Source: Schistocephalus solidus (taxonomy: Eukaryota; Platyhelminthes; Cestoda; Diphyllobothriidea; Diphyllobothriidae). Taken from it: 64,000 nt of DNA. The translations under genes were made by a program, and so were the position numbers. The DNA is taken from assembly GCA_017591395.1 (NCBI GenBank), contig WEDG01000213.1, forward strand, positions 82,815 through 146,814, written 5' to 3'. Positions 46,290 to 58,958 of this stretch are shown in pieces. Within the stretch, counting starts at the first letter, position 1. The number at the start of each line of letters is the position of its first letter. Below the pieces are notes generated by a model. The model had not been told where the DNA came from. It ran no database searches and saw nothing but the letters and a program-made list of their open reading frames with translations.

Positions 46290-48160
46290 CAACCTTTGTC
46301 CACTTCCCTCCATCCTACCCCACAAGATGCTAACGTGACTCTGCTCCCTTTTTCAGTCTCGAATGTTGGCTCTTTTGTACTCAATGCGAGAAGCAACCGG
46401 TTGGAAGGGAGGACGGTACTAATCGCTCGAAAACTGGCGAGCTACAAAGTGCATCGTACGGCCCTCAGTGAGACCCTTTTCATCAAACGAGACCAGCGGA
46501 AGGATATGCGTGCCGCCTTCACATTCTAGAGCGTCCGCCCAAAGACAGAACGCTTCTTGGAAGTAATAATGTGTCCCTGTCGTCTAGGCACTTAGAACGA
46601 TAATGGCCTCCCACCTTCTGCCAACCTGTGTGAGGCACCGTTTCCTCCTAACTCATGCTTTCCGATCTGGAGAAAGAAAACCTGTATGCAGCTTCGATCG
46701 AGGGTGGATAGTTGCGGGACTATTTCCTCATCCAAGCAATTACTGGTAACCAAGTGCATCTGCGTTACCCATGTTTGGATGGAGCATCGTCTCGACACCT
46801 CCAAAATGAGACTGAAACCGCACCCTCACAGGAGATCCCAAGGTAAACAATCACCGAGTACATTTAATACTGTTCATTTTAGTGTGTCTGCTAACAGCTT
46901 AGATTTTAGCAATTAAGTCGCTCAGTGCCTGGAAGAACTGCAGGCTCCGGTTGGTAAAGCCACCGCCGAGACGGGCACTGACTGTGAAACCTCGTCCTCT
47001 CTACCGTATTCAGTATGCTCAATTGCCTGCACCATCAACACCAGGATTGTTTTGACCACAACGACGAAGAAATAGGCAATTAACTTGCCGAAAATAATAG
47101 GCATAAAGTATACACCAACTGCTGAGCGATGCAGTCAAAGCCGCCTTCTTCAGATGGCGCTGCTTGGTGCAGCAGCGTCTTCGGGAATGCAAGACGTCTG
47201 GGTGAACCACAAGGCCAAGGATCTAAAAATGTGCGTGGGCCTCAAGAATACGAAGAACTTCTGCACCTGCATCAAGACAATCAAAGACTCCTGGATCAAT
47301 AAAACCAAACCACTGTCCAGCTCCGGTGAAACAACACTCCTGAAAGAGAATACGCCGCCGTCAATCAGATCCGTGTCCCAGCTAGTCAGCGGGAAGACAT
47401 TGGGATACGACGCTAACCCCGCTGAAATCTACAAGCATGGTTGTCCCCGGCTACTGGGAAAATGTACGACTATATTGCGGGAGATGTGACACCAAGGAAA
47501 AGTTCTCAGGAATTCAAGAACATAACAATCATTTTCTACAGGCTAAAGGGCACCGATATCTTTTCGAAAATAATGGATGAAATTTTGTCCTACATACTGC
47601 TGGGAAATCTTTTCCGTGTCCTCCCCGATTACCTGAACACGCACCTGGAAAAGCACTACTCTCATAAAGTCAGCACGCATTGCGAAGAATTTACATAACC
47701 GCTTATATGATCTACGCTACCGCCCTTTCCCCAACCGTAAGACAAGTACTAAAAGATGCGGACACACCTCTACACTACGTCCCTCGTCTCGAAGAAAGTC
47801 TTTGACAAGGTTAACCATGATGGATTCTAGAAAATCATGCATAAATTTGCTTGTCCTCAGCGATTCACGCACATCGTTCGCGGCTTCATGACATGGTTAT
47901 GGCACGTAGCACGAACTGCCACAAAGTCTCAGAAGCATTCGCAGTGGTCAATACAGTGATACAGGGAAGCGTACTCGTTCCTACCGTTTCCACTATCAGG
48001 TTTTCTTCCATGCTGCTGGAAAGCTACCATTATGATCGCCCTGTCTTACAACCATGCCCAGCTGAGCAACGGAGGAGAGAGCGCGAAAGATGATGCATAC
48101 GTCCTCTGTTACTATAAACTTGTTCCTGCGCAAGACACATTTGGTGCGCCAACCCCTTGG
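46290..48160 (+). pseudogene. Zinc-finger RTE-like LINE, copy 3 (heavily decayed)
   Basis: Collinear with the copy at 48.5-54.4 kb. It has an endonuclease start (SNRLEGRTVLIARKLASYKV then HRTALSETLF; 46390-46480), most of the endonuclease lost, then the linker (MQDVWVNHKAKDLKM; 47190-47235) and RT fingers SVSQLVSGKTLGYDANPAEI near 47370 with YKHGCPRLL. Palm remnants extend to about 48090. No zinc-finger part remains. Many frameshifts suggest it is the oldest of the three copies. Confidence 0.75.
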
Positions 48161-48517
48161 GTCAGACCGTGGCCATCGTCGCATGCGATGGTAAAACTAA
48201 AATGAATTCATGGGACACTTCAGACAATGGCTGCTTTTTCCAGTATAGCTCTTATAAGCAGCCAATAGTAAGGCTAACTTGCGCTGTAGCATTATTTAAA
48301 TATTCAGAGAATCTCTCTTAGGCTATGTTTAATGGTAAAATTATCCTATCACCAAAAGATCATTCTTGGGAAGTGCAACTGCAACGAAATCAGAAGTGAG
48401 GAACTTATTTTGACAAAGATGAAGAAGAGCAAACTGTGGCTCCTCGAAGTTGGGTTCTTCCCAGCGGCCACTTCCCAGGCAACCGTCACGACCGGTGGGC
48501 TAAACCAGGTGAGGGTC

Positions 48518-48910
48518 TCCGGTGTTGTGTGTGCCTCCACACCCGGTATGTCTGACTCCCGAACTTCCCACCTCCTCCCTATCAAAAGGTCCTACGGTGG
48601 GGGCGACAGCAACCCCGTAGGCGGCCTAAGCTTACTCGGGTCGTTCTCCCACTAAAACAAATCCGTGACCCAAAATGGAGTTCAGCAGCCGTCTGGGATG
48701 TCCGAGCAGCCCTATTTAGGGATAGCAGTGCTTGCCTCCTCGCGGAGGAATGGGCTAGAAAATGTGCCTTAAAAATTGCTGGGTCTCACGTCTTCTGCAG
48801 CCGGCCGCGGCTCGCAGATCGCAAACTACGCGGTCGTTAAACTCAAACAAACAACCATACCCCCCGTCCCCATCCTCCTCACCATTCTCTCCAGGCTGCT
48901 CGGGTGAGTC
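48518..48910 (+). repeat. 5' untranslated region of zinc-finger LINE copy 1
   Basis: From TGTGTGCCTCCACACCCGGT to CAGGCTGCTCGGGTGAGTCC it aligns with 54772-55295 before copy 2 (shared CAGCCCTATTTAGGG, GGGCTAGAAAATGTGCC). The common left boundary marks the likely 5' end of the element. Confidence 0.65.
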
Positions 48911-51800
48911 CGCTCACACTAGCAGCCTGGAATGCGCGTTCCCTTTTAGACAATCCTAGGAGCAAACCGGCCGGAACGGAGGACGGCGCTAGTCGCTCGG
49001 GAACTGGCGCGCTACAAGGTGGACATTGTTGCTCTCAGCGAGACCCGATTCTCTGAGCAGGGTCAGCTGGAGGAGGTGGGGGCCGGCTACACTTTCTGCT
49101 GGAGCGGCCAGTCAAAGGCAGAGCGATGCGACGCTGGTGTTGCCTTTGCCATCCGTAACGACATCGTGGGACGTCTGCCCTGTCTGCCGCAGGGTATCAA
49201 TGATCGCCTAATGAGCCTCAGCCTACCTCTTTGGGGAGACCAGTTCGCCACCATCATCAGCGCCTACGCTCCCCCAATCACGAGCTCTGATGCGGCGAAG
49301 GACAAATTCTACGAGGACCTGCACGCCTTGCTGGCGACTGTGCCGAAAGAGGACAAGTTAATTGTCCTTGGTGACTTCAATGCCCGAGTCGGGACGGACC
49401 ACGCTGCCTGGCAGGGAGTGCTGGGTCCCCACGGTCTCGGTAGCTGTAACGATAACGGCCTCCTTCTTCTGCGCACGTGTGCGGAACACCGTCTTCTGCT
49501 GACCAGCACCTTCTTCCGCCTTCCGACGCGGGAGAAGGCTACGTGGATGCACCCTGGGTCGCGGCGCTGGCATCTGCTGGACTATGTTCTCGTCCGGAGG
49601 CGAGATCGACAGGACGTGCTGGTAACCAAGGCGATCCGCCATGCCGATGGTTGGACAGATCACCACCTCGTCATCTCCCGGATGAGGCTCCGACTACAAC
49701 CCCGACGAAGGCCCCAAGGTAAGAGGCCGCCATGTAAGTTAAATACTCTTTTATTAAATTTGCCTGCTCACTGTTTTGATTTCAGCAACCAAATAACCGA
49801 GAAACTGGAGGACCTGCATGCTCCAGATGATAACGCTACCGTGGAGACACGATGGTGTCAACTGCGAACTGTCATCCAGTCCACCGCCATCGATGTCCGC
49901 GGACGCGAACGCCATCGACACCAGGACTGCTTTGACGACAATTACGCCGACATCAGCAACTTACTCGCGGAGATGAATGGACTACACAAAGCCTAAATGG
50001 ACCTTCGGACTGACGCCACCAAATCACCCTTTTTCAGATGCCGGCGCCTTGTACAACAACGGCTGTGGGAGATGCAGGATGCCTGGATGATCCGAAAGGC
50101 TGAGGAAATCCAGGGGTATGCGAACCGCAATGAAATGAAAAACTTTTTCAAAGCCATCAAGGCTATCTACGGCCCGTGTATCAAGGGGTCCGCGCCGCTG
50201 CTCAGCTCTGACGGCACAACACTGCTGACAGAGAAATCGCAAATCCTGAAGCGCTGGGCCGAACACTTCAGAAATGTCCTTAATTGCTCATCAGTCATCT
50301 CCGATGCTGCCATTGACCGGCTCCCTCAAGTGGACACGAACAATGACTGGATCTGCCGCCTTCCCTACCAGAAACCATGCGGGCCGTGCAGCAGATTTCC
50401 AGCGGTAAAGCACCGGGATCCGACGCAATCCCACCGGAAGTCTACAAGCACGGTGGGCCCCGGCTGATGGCAGAACTCACAACACACTTTCAGGAGATGT
50501 GGCACCAAGGACAAGTTCCTCAGGATTTCAAAGACGCGGCAATTCGTCCATCTCTACAAACGCAAGGGGGAACCGGCAACTCTGTGATAATCACAGGGGC
50601 ATCTCGGTGCTCAACATCGCCGGGAAGATCTTCGCCCGTATCCTTCTCAATCGGTCACCTAGAGCAGGGCCTGCTCCCGGAAAGCCAATGTGGTTTCCGC
50701 CGACACCGCGGAACAACCGATATGATCTTTCCCGCCCGCCAGCTACAAGAGAAGTGTCAGGAGATGCGAACTCACCTATACACTACCTTCGTGGATCTAA
50801 CGAAAGCCTTTAACACGGTGAATCGTGACGGACTGTGGAAAGTCATGCAGAAATTTAATTGTCCTGAGCGGTTCACGCACATGGTGCGTCAGCTTCATGA
50901 CGGGATGACGGCGCGCGTCACTGACAACGGGATGGTATCCGAAGCATTCGCAGTGACCAACGGAGTGAAGCAGGGCTGCTTACTGGCCACCACCCTCTTC
51001 AGTTTCATGTTCTCGGCTATGCTGATGGACGCCTACCGTGATGAGTAGCCTGGTATCCGCATCGCCTACAGAACTGTCGGGCACCTTCTCAACAGTCGGC
51101 GTATGCAGGCTCCAACGCGCGTGTCTACGACTACAGTCCATGACTTGCTCTTCGCGGACGACTGCGCCCTTAACACCGTGACGGAGGAGGACATGCAAAG
51201 GAGCATGGACCTCTTCGCCGAAGGTTGCGCCGATTTTGGATTAACAATCAGTACAGCCAAAACGGTTGTCATCCACCAGCCGCCACCCAGCGCGGAATAC
51301 AATGCTCCTCGAATCAATGTCAACGGTGCTCAACTTAAAAACGTGGAGACCTTCGCTTATCTAGGAAGCACGATGTCGCGCAACACGAGAATTGATGACG
51401 AGGTTGCCCAACGGATCTCCAAAGCTATTCAGGCCTTCGGCCGGCTGCAGGCCTCCGTGTGGCATCGCCACGGTATTCACCTGAACACCAAACTGAAGAT
51501 GTACAAGGCCGTCGTCTTGTCGACACTCCTTTACGGAGCGGAAACCTGGACCGTCTACTCGAACCAAGCCAGGAAGCTGAATCACTTTCATCTCAGCTGC
51601 CTCCGCAGAATACTGAAGCTGAGATGGCAAGACAGGATCCCGGATACGGAAGTCCTGGAGCAGACCGGAATCCTCAGCATCCATGCCATGCTGAGGCAAG
51701 TGCAACTGCGATGGAGCGGCCACCTGGTAAGAATGGACGACGAGCGACTACCCAAACGACTTTTCTACGGAGATGTCGCTACGGGTTCTCGCCGGCAGAA
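48911..51800 (+). pseudogene. Zinc-finger RTE-like LINE, copy 1: endonuclease and reverse transcriptase
   Basis: The endonuclease (48911-49690) shows [43 protein letters not shown] and [15 protein letters not shown] one-base insertion near 48963 and a TAA at 49994-49996 break it. The linker and RT follow in shifting frames: QISSGKAPGSDAIPPEVYKH (50390), QCGFRRHRGTTD (50685), TTFVDLTKAFNTVNRDGL (50783), TNGVKQGCLLATTLFSFMF (50956), stop, and the catalytic LLFADDCAL (51148-51174). [11 protein letters not shown] and LYGAETWT lead to [17 protein letters not shown], a pattern typical of RTE-type RTs. Few lesions for its length, so it is fairly young but inactive. The clade name is by motif resemblance. 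Confidence 0.85.
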
Positions 51801-52834
51801 AAGGTCAAAAACGACGCTACAAGGACACTTTGAAGAAATCGCTGAAGTACCTGCAAATCAACTCGGTGACTTGCGAGGACCTCGCCCAGGATAGACTGGC
51901 ATGGAGAAGATCCGTGAAGACTGGTTCAGCAATCTATGAGGCCAACCGGATCGCCGCCGCCAAGGCCAAAAGAGCGGCACGAAAGTCACCAGCGCCCCAG
52001 ACCAACACCGCCAATGCCCAGGCCCTGCCAACATGCCCGCGCTGTCAACGCATCTTCCGCGCGCGAATCGGCCTGGTTGGACATCTTCGGACGCAATGCA
52101 CCTACAATCCGACAATTCCAATTTCTACGTCAAATTCTGCCAACCCTCCTTCTGACTCTCCCACTATCATTCCTGGCATCAATTCCATTACTCCCACCAT
52201 CATAGAGACCACATCCATCTTCTCATCGCCTGTTACCCCCACGACCGCAACCACCACCGCGTTCGCCTTTACTACCATCACCACCACCATCAGCGATGGG
52301 GAATCTCTCCTAAGCTGTACTCAATGCGACCGCACATTCACCTCACGCATCGGCCTGGTCGGTCACTTGCGAATACATCGTACAGAGACCGGTGAGCCAG
52401 TGCCTGGAACAGCATCACACAGCAGAGATCGTTGCCTCCACTGATCTCACTGTCCTCGCGCATTCACTCATCGCATGGACCTATTCGGTCACATGCGCAT
52501 CCATGACAGCGGAATACACCACAATGCCGACAACACCGATACGCCATGCACACCCTCCGCTCCTGCCATTCGTAGCGCCCCTGACACCCCCACTACCATG
52601 AATGACATCCCCCAGCCTCTACCGGTTTCTCCTGCCCACACTGCGCCCGCAACTTCAACTCACGCATCGGCCTGGTCGGTCACCTGTGAATCCATCGCAC
52701 GGAGGCTGGTGAACCAGTGTCTGGGGCTCCGACATACAGTCGACGCGCCCGCCTTCACTGCCCTCACTGCTCCCGCACATTTACACACCGCATGCGCCTA
52801 TTAGGACACATGCGCCTCCACGACAACCTCCGGT
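51773..52834 (+). pseudogene. Zinc-finger LINE copy 1: C-terminal C2H2 array
   Basis: After a one-base shift the same polypeptide continues ([20 protein letters not shown], typical post-RT segment) into zinc fingers: CPRCQRIFRARIGLVGHLRT with a final Cys (about 52030-52095), a Thr/Pro/Ser-rich linker, CTQCDRTFTSRIGLVGHLRI (52317-52376), then damaged fingers near 52450, 52635 and 52760. The linkers TETGEPVPG recall classical C2H2 linkers. Such fingers could bind the element's RNA or target DNA; this is inference. A stop at 52442-52444 and later shifts end the intact part. Confidence 0.8.
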
Positions 52835-54394
52835 AAACCACTGGAGGCTAAGCTACATCAGCACACACTACCTACACCAATACATCGAAAATACCCTCCA
52901 ATCACCATTTACCAGAGTATATCACGGTTTCCTTCAAACAGTGGCTGGGAAGTCTGCCAATCTGACGCTTCCACCAGACCACGCCGTCAGCTCAGTTTAT
53001 GTGCTGTGTGTGTCGGAGTGGCTGACCAGTGGACTGGGAGTAAGACGGCGATGGCTGCTCCATATCCCCTGAATTTGTGAATCCTAGTGTGTGCGTTATG
53101 GGGGCCAGGTCGTGCTGTGGTGCGCGAAGACGGTTACGCCGATCCGTCAGTCAATGCGCCCACTCCCACATCAGGCAACTGACCGGCTCGGACAGTGTCT
53201 GATAGTGGGGGTGGGGGAGAGAGTGAGGTCGACAGCTCAGTGCATGTTCCTCACTATAAACAATCTGACGCGCTTAAAACTATCACGGTGCGCTAAAAGC
53301 CGTGGCTTGGAAGGTTGCCAACTGACGGGATAACTCGGACCGCGTGGTCAGCCCAATGTGTGTTATGTGTGGAGTGCCTGAATGGCGGACTGAGAGTCAG
53401 GCTGCAATGGCTCCTTCTTAATATGGTCTTAATGACACTCCCATTCTGTGGGATCCGAGCCAGGTGTGGTGGTACGCCCATGGGCGGCTCCGGCCGCGCC
53501 AGCCACCTGTGCCCTTTCCCATCTCCGGTCTTCTTGCCTTTGTCGTGAGACCGGGCTCAGGTGGGGGAGGAGAAGAGTGTGCGGTAACGTTAATCACCGC
53601 GGTTGGAAGGTTGCCAACTGACAATTACACTCTGACCTCGCAGTTGGTCCAATGTGTGTTGTGTGGAGTGGCTGACTGGTGGTCTGAGAGTCAGGCTGCG
53701 ATGGTTCATTCTTAACGTGACCTCTGGCTATCTCACACATGTGAGATGTAAGTCGTTCAACCCACTGTTGTGTGAAATCCTGGTACTTGTGTTTGGGAGG
53801 CCAGGTCGTGTACGTAGTACACGTAGACGAGGTCACCAGCAACTGCGCCCGCTTCCGCATCAGGCAACTGACCGGCTCGGACAATGGTCTGATTGTGGGG
53901 GTGGGGGGAGAGAGTGAGGTCGAGAGCTCAGCGTATTTTCCTCACTATAAACAATCTTACGCGCTTGAAACTATCACCGTGCGCTAAAAGCCGTGGCTTC
54001 GAAGGTTGCCAACTGACGGGATAACTCGAACCGCGTGGACAGCCCAATGTGTGTTTTTGTGTGGAGTGGCTTACTGGCGGACTGAGAGTCAGGTTGAAAT
54101 GACTCCTTCTTAATGTGGCCTTTATGGCACTCCCACTCCGTGGGATCCGAGCCAGGTGTAGTGGCGCGCCCAGGGGCGGCTCCGGCCGCGCCAGCCATCT
54201 GCGCCTTCTCCCATCTCCGGTCTTCTTGACTCTGTTTTGACACCGGGCTCAGGTGGGGAGGAGGAGAGAGAGTGCGGTAGCTGCAGCGCAAGGCTACTAT
54301 CACTTGAAACTAATTCACGCGCAAGTCACCGTCCCTGCACCACCTGGTGTGGAGCATACGGTGGACCTCGTCGAAAAATCGACGGTCGAACTGT
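52835..54394 (+). repeat. Zinc-finger LINE 3' tail with tandem subunits
   Basis: The tail continues directly from the zinc-finger ORF. It holds at least three subunits that begin GGAAGGTTGCCAACTGAC (near 53307, 53606 and 53999), each followed by GGAGTGGCTGACTGGCGG-like sequence and GAGAGTCAGGCTG. It ends at CGGTCGAACTGTC (54394). Copy 2's tail is about half as long, so the subunit number varies. Confidence 0.75.
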
Positions 54395-54769
54395 CGGGTG
54401 TTGTGCCCCCTAAACGGGCCACGTGGTAGATGCGTTGGACCAACACGGGGGTCACAGTAGGGCACGGCAGGCGTTATTCGGGTTACACTCCCATAACAAA
54501 TGCCGAACATGGAGGTGTGGTGGCATGCCTAGGGGCGGCTAGGACTAAGGGGAACCAGCCGTGCTAGCCACCTGTGTCCTCTCCAGCCTCCGGTCTTCTT
54601 GACTTTGTCTTGACACCGGGCTCAGGTGGGGGAGGAGGAGAGAGTGCGGTAGATGCAACGCAAGTCTACTATCACTTTAAACTAAATCACGCGCAAGTCG
54701 ACGTCCCTACTCCACTTTCCCATTGAGCATACGGTGGACATCGTCGGACTACAACGGTCGAACTGTCGT
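54395..54769 (+). repeat. LINE-tail-like element, second copy of the CCCCCTAAACGGGCC variant
   Basis: It matches 13709-14092 along its whole length, including the private left third (ACGTGGTAGATGCGTTGGAC) and the end ACGGTCGAACTGTC. It sits between the tail of LINE copy 1 and the 5' end of copy 2. Confidence 0.65.
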
Positions 54770-55296
54770 GTGTGTTGTGTGTGTCTTCACACCCGGTACG
54801 TCTGCTTCCCTTCTCCCTGTTCTTGCCCTCTTCCGTCCTCCCTGCGCTTCCTCCTCTCCTTTTCCCAACCCACTCCCCTCTCCCCTTCTACTTCTTTTCC
54901 ACCACCTCCTCTCTCCTCCTCTTCCTACTCTTGCTTCTATCCCTCCTCTTCTCCCTACCCTCCTTTCCCACGGTCGAAAAGTCCTACGGCGAGGACGACA
55001 TGCAATTACGTAGGCGGCCCAGGAGAATTGGTCGTTCTCTCACTAACCCAACTCATGACCCATGGTGGAGTTCGGTAGCCGCCTGGGTGATTAAGCAGCC
55101 CTATTTAGGGGTAGCACTGCTTACCCCCTTGCGGAGGAGGGGGCTAGAAAATGTGCCCTAAACAAATTCTGGTTATCACGTCTTCTGCAGCAGGCTGCGG
55201 TTTGCAGATCACTAAATACGCGTTCGTAAAACTCAAACACAACAATACCCCTCGTCCCCATCCCCCTCACCATACCCTCCAGGCTGTTTAAGTGAG
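54770..55296 (+). repeat. 5' untranslated region of zinc-finger LINE copy 2
   Basis: Aligned with 48518-48910. It contains a strong polypyrimidine tract (54790-54970, C/T only over long runs) that is much shorter in copy 1. Confidence 0.6.
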
Positions 55297-57240
55297 TCCG
55301 CTCACACTAGCAGCCTGGAATGCGCGTTCCCTTTTAGACAATCCTAGGAGCAACCGGCCGGAACGGAGGATGGTGCTAGTCACTCGGGAACTGGCGCGCT
55401 ACAATGTGGACATTGCTGCTCTCAGCGAGACCTGATTCTCTGAGCAGGGTCAGCTGGAGGGGGTGGGGGCCGGCTACACCTTCTTCTGGAGCGGCCGGCC
55501 AAAGGCAGAGCGACGCGACGCTGGTGTTGCCTTTGCCATCCAGAACGACATCGTTGGACATCTGCCCTGTCTGTGGCAGGGTATAAATGATCGCCTGATG
55601 AGCCTTAACCTGCCTCTTTGGGGAGGCAAGTTTGCCACCATCATCAGCGCCTACGCTCCCCCAAGGACGAGCTATGATGAGGCGAAGGACAAATTCTACG
55701 AGGACCTGCACGCCCTGCTGGCGACTGTGCCGAAGGCAGACAAGTTAATTGTTCTTGGTGACTTCAATGCCCGCGTCATGACAGACCACGCTGCCTGGCA
55801 GGGAGTGCTACGTCCACACGGTCTTGGTAGCTGTAACGATAACGGCCTCCTTCTTCTGCGACCGTGTGCGGAACACTATCTCCTTCTGATGAAAACCTTC
55901 TTCCGCCTTCCGACGCGGGAGAAGGCCACGCGGATGAACCGTCAGTCACGGCACTGGCAGCTGCTGGACTACGTTCTCGTCCGAAGGCCAGATAGCAGGA
56001 CGTGCTGGTGACAAGGGCGATTCCCGGTGCCAACGGATGGACGGATCAGCGCCTCGTCATCTTCAAGATGAGGCTTCGTCTGCAACCATACAGACCACCA
56101 TAAAGTAAGCGACCACAAGGTAAGTTGAATACTGCTTTGTTGAATATGCCTGCTCACCATCTCCATTTCAGCAACGAACTGGCCAACCGACTAGCCAACC
56201 TTCCAGTCGCTGACGCGGAAATCTCCGAGGAGAACCCGTGGAGTCAACTGGGGGACACCATCCGATCCACCGCCCAGGATGTCGTCGGCCGCTCACGTCT
56301 TCAGCACCAAGACTGGTTCGATGAAAACGACGCAGCTATCCACGCTCTGCTCGTCAAGAAGAACTAGTTGCTCAAAGCCTACGTCGATCGCCCTACCGCT
56401 GCAAACAAGACAGCCTTCTACGGAAGTCACCGCCTTTGCAAAGCAATGGCTGCAAGAGATGCAGGATGACACGCAAAGCCAAGGAAATCCAAGGGTAAGT
56501 GGACCGAAAGGTATGGAAGAACTTCTTCACCACCACCAAGGCTGTCTACGCACCTCCCGTCAAAGGCACCGCCCCTCTTCTCAGTGCCGACAGCAGGACG
56601 CTACTCACTGAGAAGACGTAAATCCTGACGCGATGGGTAGAAGATTTCCAAAGCTTTCTCAACCAGCCCTCCACCATCTTCGACGCCACCATCGATCACC
56701 TGCCTGTAGTGGAAATCAACACTGACCTTGACCTCTCGCCCTCTCTCCAAGAAACCAGTAGAGCCGTGCAGCAATTCGTCAGCGGGAAAGCACCTCGCTC
56801 GGACGCGATCCCTGCTGAGATTTACAAGCATGGTGGACCCCAACTGATGAGCTGATTCCCAGTGCTCGTCCAGGAGATGTGGCACCAAAAGCAAGTCCCT
56901 CAGGATTTCAAGAACGCAACCATTGTCAACCTCTACAAGAAGAAAGGGAACCGCCAACTCTGCGACAACCGCCAAGGAATCTCGCTGTTGAACTGCGCTG
57001 AAGCGGCCATCGTGTGATGATGAACGACGAAGGACTTACCCAAACGACTCTTCTATGGAGATGTCGCCATGGGTTGTCGCTGACAAGGACGCTCTGAATA
57101 AATCGCGTAAGCAACTGCAAATCAACCCGGCGACCTGGGAGGACCTCGCTTAGGATAGAATGGCATGGAGAAGATCCATGAAGACTGGTTCGGCAATCTA
57201 TGAGGCCAACCGGATCACCGCCGTCAAGGCCAAATGATCG
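55297..57240 (+). pseudogene. Zinc-finger LINE copy 2: endonuclease and RT with catalytic core deleted
   Basis: The endonuclease frame 55463-56011 shows [20 protein letters not shown] and LLDYVLVRR; an early stop at 55431-55433 precedes it. The linker continues with LNMPAHHLHFSNELANRLAN (56140) and an RT N-terminal part near 56760 (AVQQFVSGKAPRSDAIPAEI). Near 56995 the sequence jumps from the NRQLCDNRQGISLLNCA block straight to the [12 protein letters not shown] block, so the palm with LTKAF and FADD is absent, roughly 1 kb relative to copy 1. Confidence 0.8.
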
Positions 57241-58097
57241 GCACAAAAGTCACTAGCGCCCCGAACTAACTTCGTCGGTGCCCAGGCCCTGCCAACATGC
57301 CCGCGCTGTCAACGCACATACCACACACGATTCGGCCTGATCGAACATTCTCGGACGCGATGCTGCAACGATCCGATAATTCCAACTTCTACATTAAATT
57401 CCGCCAACCCTCCTTTGGACTCCCCCACCCTCACACCTGGCATCAATTCCCTTACTCTCACCGTCAGAGAGACCACATCCAATACTCATCACCTGATACA
57501 TCTAGCACCGCTGCAACCGACGCCGCCACCGCCGCCGCCACCACCATCATCAGCGATAGGGACTCTCTCCTAAAATGTCCTCATTGCAACCGTACATTCA
57601 CCTCACGCATCAGCCTGGTCAGTCACTTGCGAATCCTTCGCATAGAGACTGGTGAACCATTGCCTGGAGCACAAACACACAGCAGAGATCACCGCCTCCA
57701 CTGCACTCACTGTTCTCGCGCATTCACTCAACGCATGGGCCCATTCGGCCAGAAGCACATCCATGACAGCGGAATTTACCGCAATGTCGACAACACCGAT
57801 ACCCCGTGCACACACTGCGCTCCTGCCATTCCTATTGCCGCTGCCACCCCCACTGCCACGAATGACCTCCCCCCAGCCTCTCCCAATTTCTCCTGCCCCC
57901 ATTGCGCCCGCAACTTCAACTCACGGATCGGCCCGGTGGGTCACCTGTTAATCCATCACACGGAGGCTGGTGAATCAGTGCCCGGGGCTCCGACATACAC
58001 TCGACGCACCCGCTTCCACTGCTCTTACTGCTGCTGCACCTTTACACACCGCATAGGCCTATTAGGACACATGCGCCTCCATGACAACCTGCAGTAA
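57241..58097 (+). pseudogene. Zinc-finger LINE copy 2: C-terminal C2H2 array, open frame
   Basis: An uninterrupted frame of 266 codons (57297-58097) carries five finger-like units: CPRCQRTYHTRFGLIEHSRT (57298 on), CPHCNRTFTSRISLVSHLRI, CTHCSRAFTQRMGPFGQKHI, CPHCARNFNSRIGPVGHLLI and CSYCCCTFTHRIGLLGHMRL with a terminal HDN. Linkers keep TGEPLPG-like forms. Finger 2 has lost a zinc-binding His (RILR) and finger 3 a spacing residue. Unlike the RT upstream, this part has stayed open, but five close lesions elsewhere argue it is not selected. Confidence 0.75.
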
Positions 58098-58958
58098 ACC
58101 ATCGGAGACTAAGGCATATAAGCACACACTACGTGCACCAACACATAGAAAACATCCTCACCATCATCACGTACCTGATAAAATCCCGGTTACTTAGAAA
58201 CCGTGGCTTGGAAGGCTGCCAATCTGACGCTTACACTAGACCACGCCGTCGGCCCAGTGTATATGCTGCGTGTGTTAAGTGGCTGAGCAGTGGACTGAAA
58301 TTCAGACGATGATGGCTCATCCATATCCCCTGATTTAGTTAATCCTGATGTGAGAGTTATGGGGACCAGGTCGTGCTGTGGAGCGCGAAGACGGGTACGC
58401 TGAACCGTCCGCCAATGCGCCCACTCCCACATCAGACAACTGACTGGCTCGGATAGTGGTCTGATTGTGGGGGTGGGGTAGAGAGTGACGTCAACAGCTT
58501 AGCGCGTTTTTCCTCACTATGAACAATCAGACGCGCTTGATACTATCACGGTGCGCTAAACGCCGTGGCTAGGAAGGTTGCCAACTGACGGGATAACGTG
58601 GACCGCGTTGTCAGCCCATTGTGTGTTTTGTATGGAGTGGCTGACTGGCGGACTGAGATCCAGGCTGCAATGGCTCCTTCTTAATGTGGCCTTTATGGCA
58701 CTCCCACTCCGTGGGATCCGAATCAGGTGTTGTGGTACAACCAGGGGCGGCTCCGGCCGCGCCAGCCACCTGCGCCCTCTCCCGTCTTCGGCCTTCTTGA
58801 CTCTGTCTTAACACCGGGCACAGGTGGGGGAGGAGAAAAGAGTGCGGTAGCTGCAGTGCAAGGCTCCTATCACTTTAAACTAATTCACGCGCAAGTCACC
58901 ATCCCTGCACTACCTGGTGTGGAGCATGCGGTGGACCTCGTCGAAATCGGCGGTTGAA
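58098..58958 (+). repeat. Zinc-finger LINE copy 2 3' tail
   Basis: About 860 bp directly after the ORF stop, with one GGAAGGCTGCC and one GGAAGGTTGCC subunit and the terminus CGGTTGAACTGTC. It establishes the native 3' end of the family and links the detached tail fragments at 318, 13709, 20064 and 54395 to this LINE. Confidence 0.75.

Noticed and set aside
49719..49786. GTAAG...TTTCAG inside the zinc-finger LINE that looks like a small intron
   Set aside because: The reading frame is open through it, and the encoded [21 protein letters not shown] sequence is conserved in copy 2 (56125-56190), so it is coding rather than an intron.
54790..54970. Open frames of 96-129 codons rich in Ser, Pro and Leu
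   Set aside because: They are produced by a polypyrimidine tract in the LINE 5' UTR; all three frames are open for compositional reasons.
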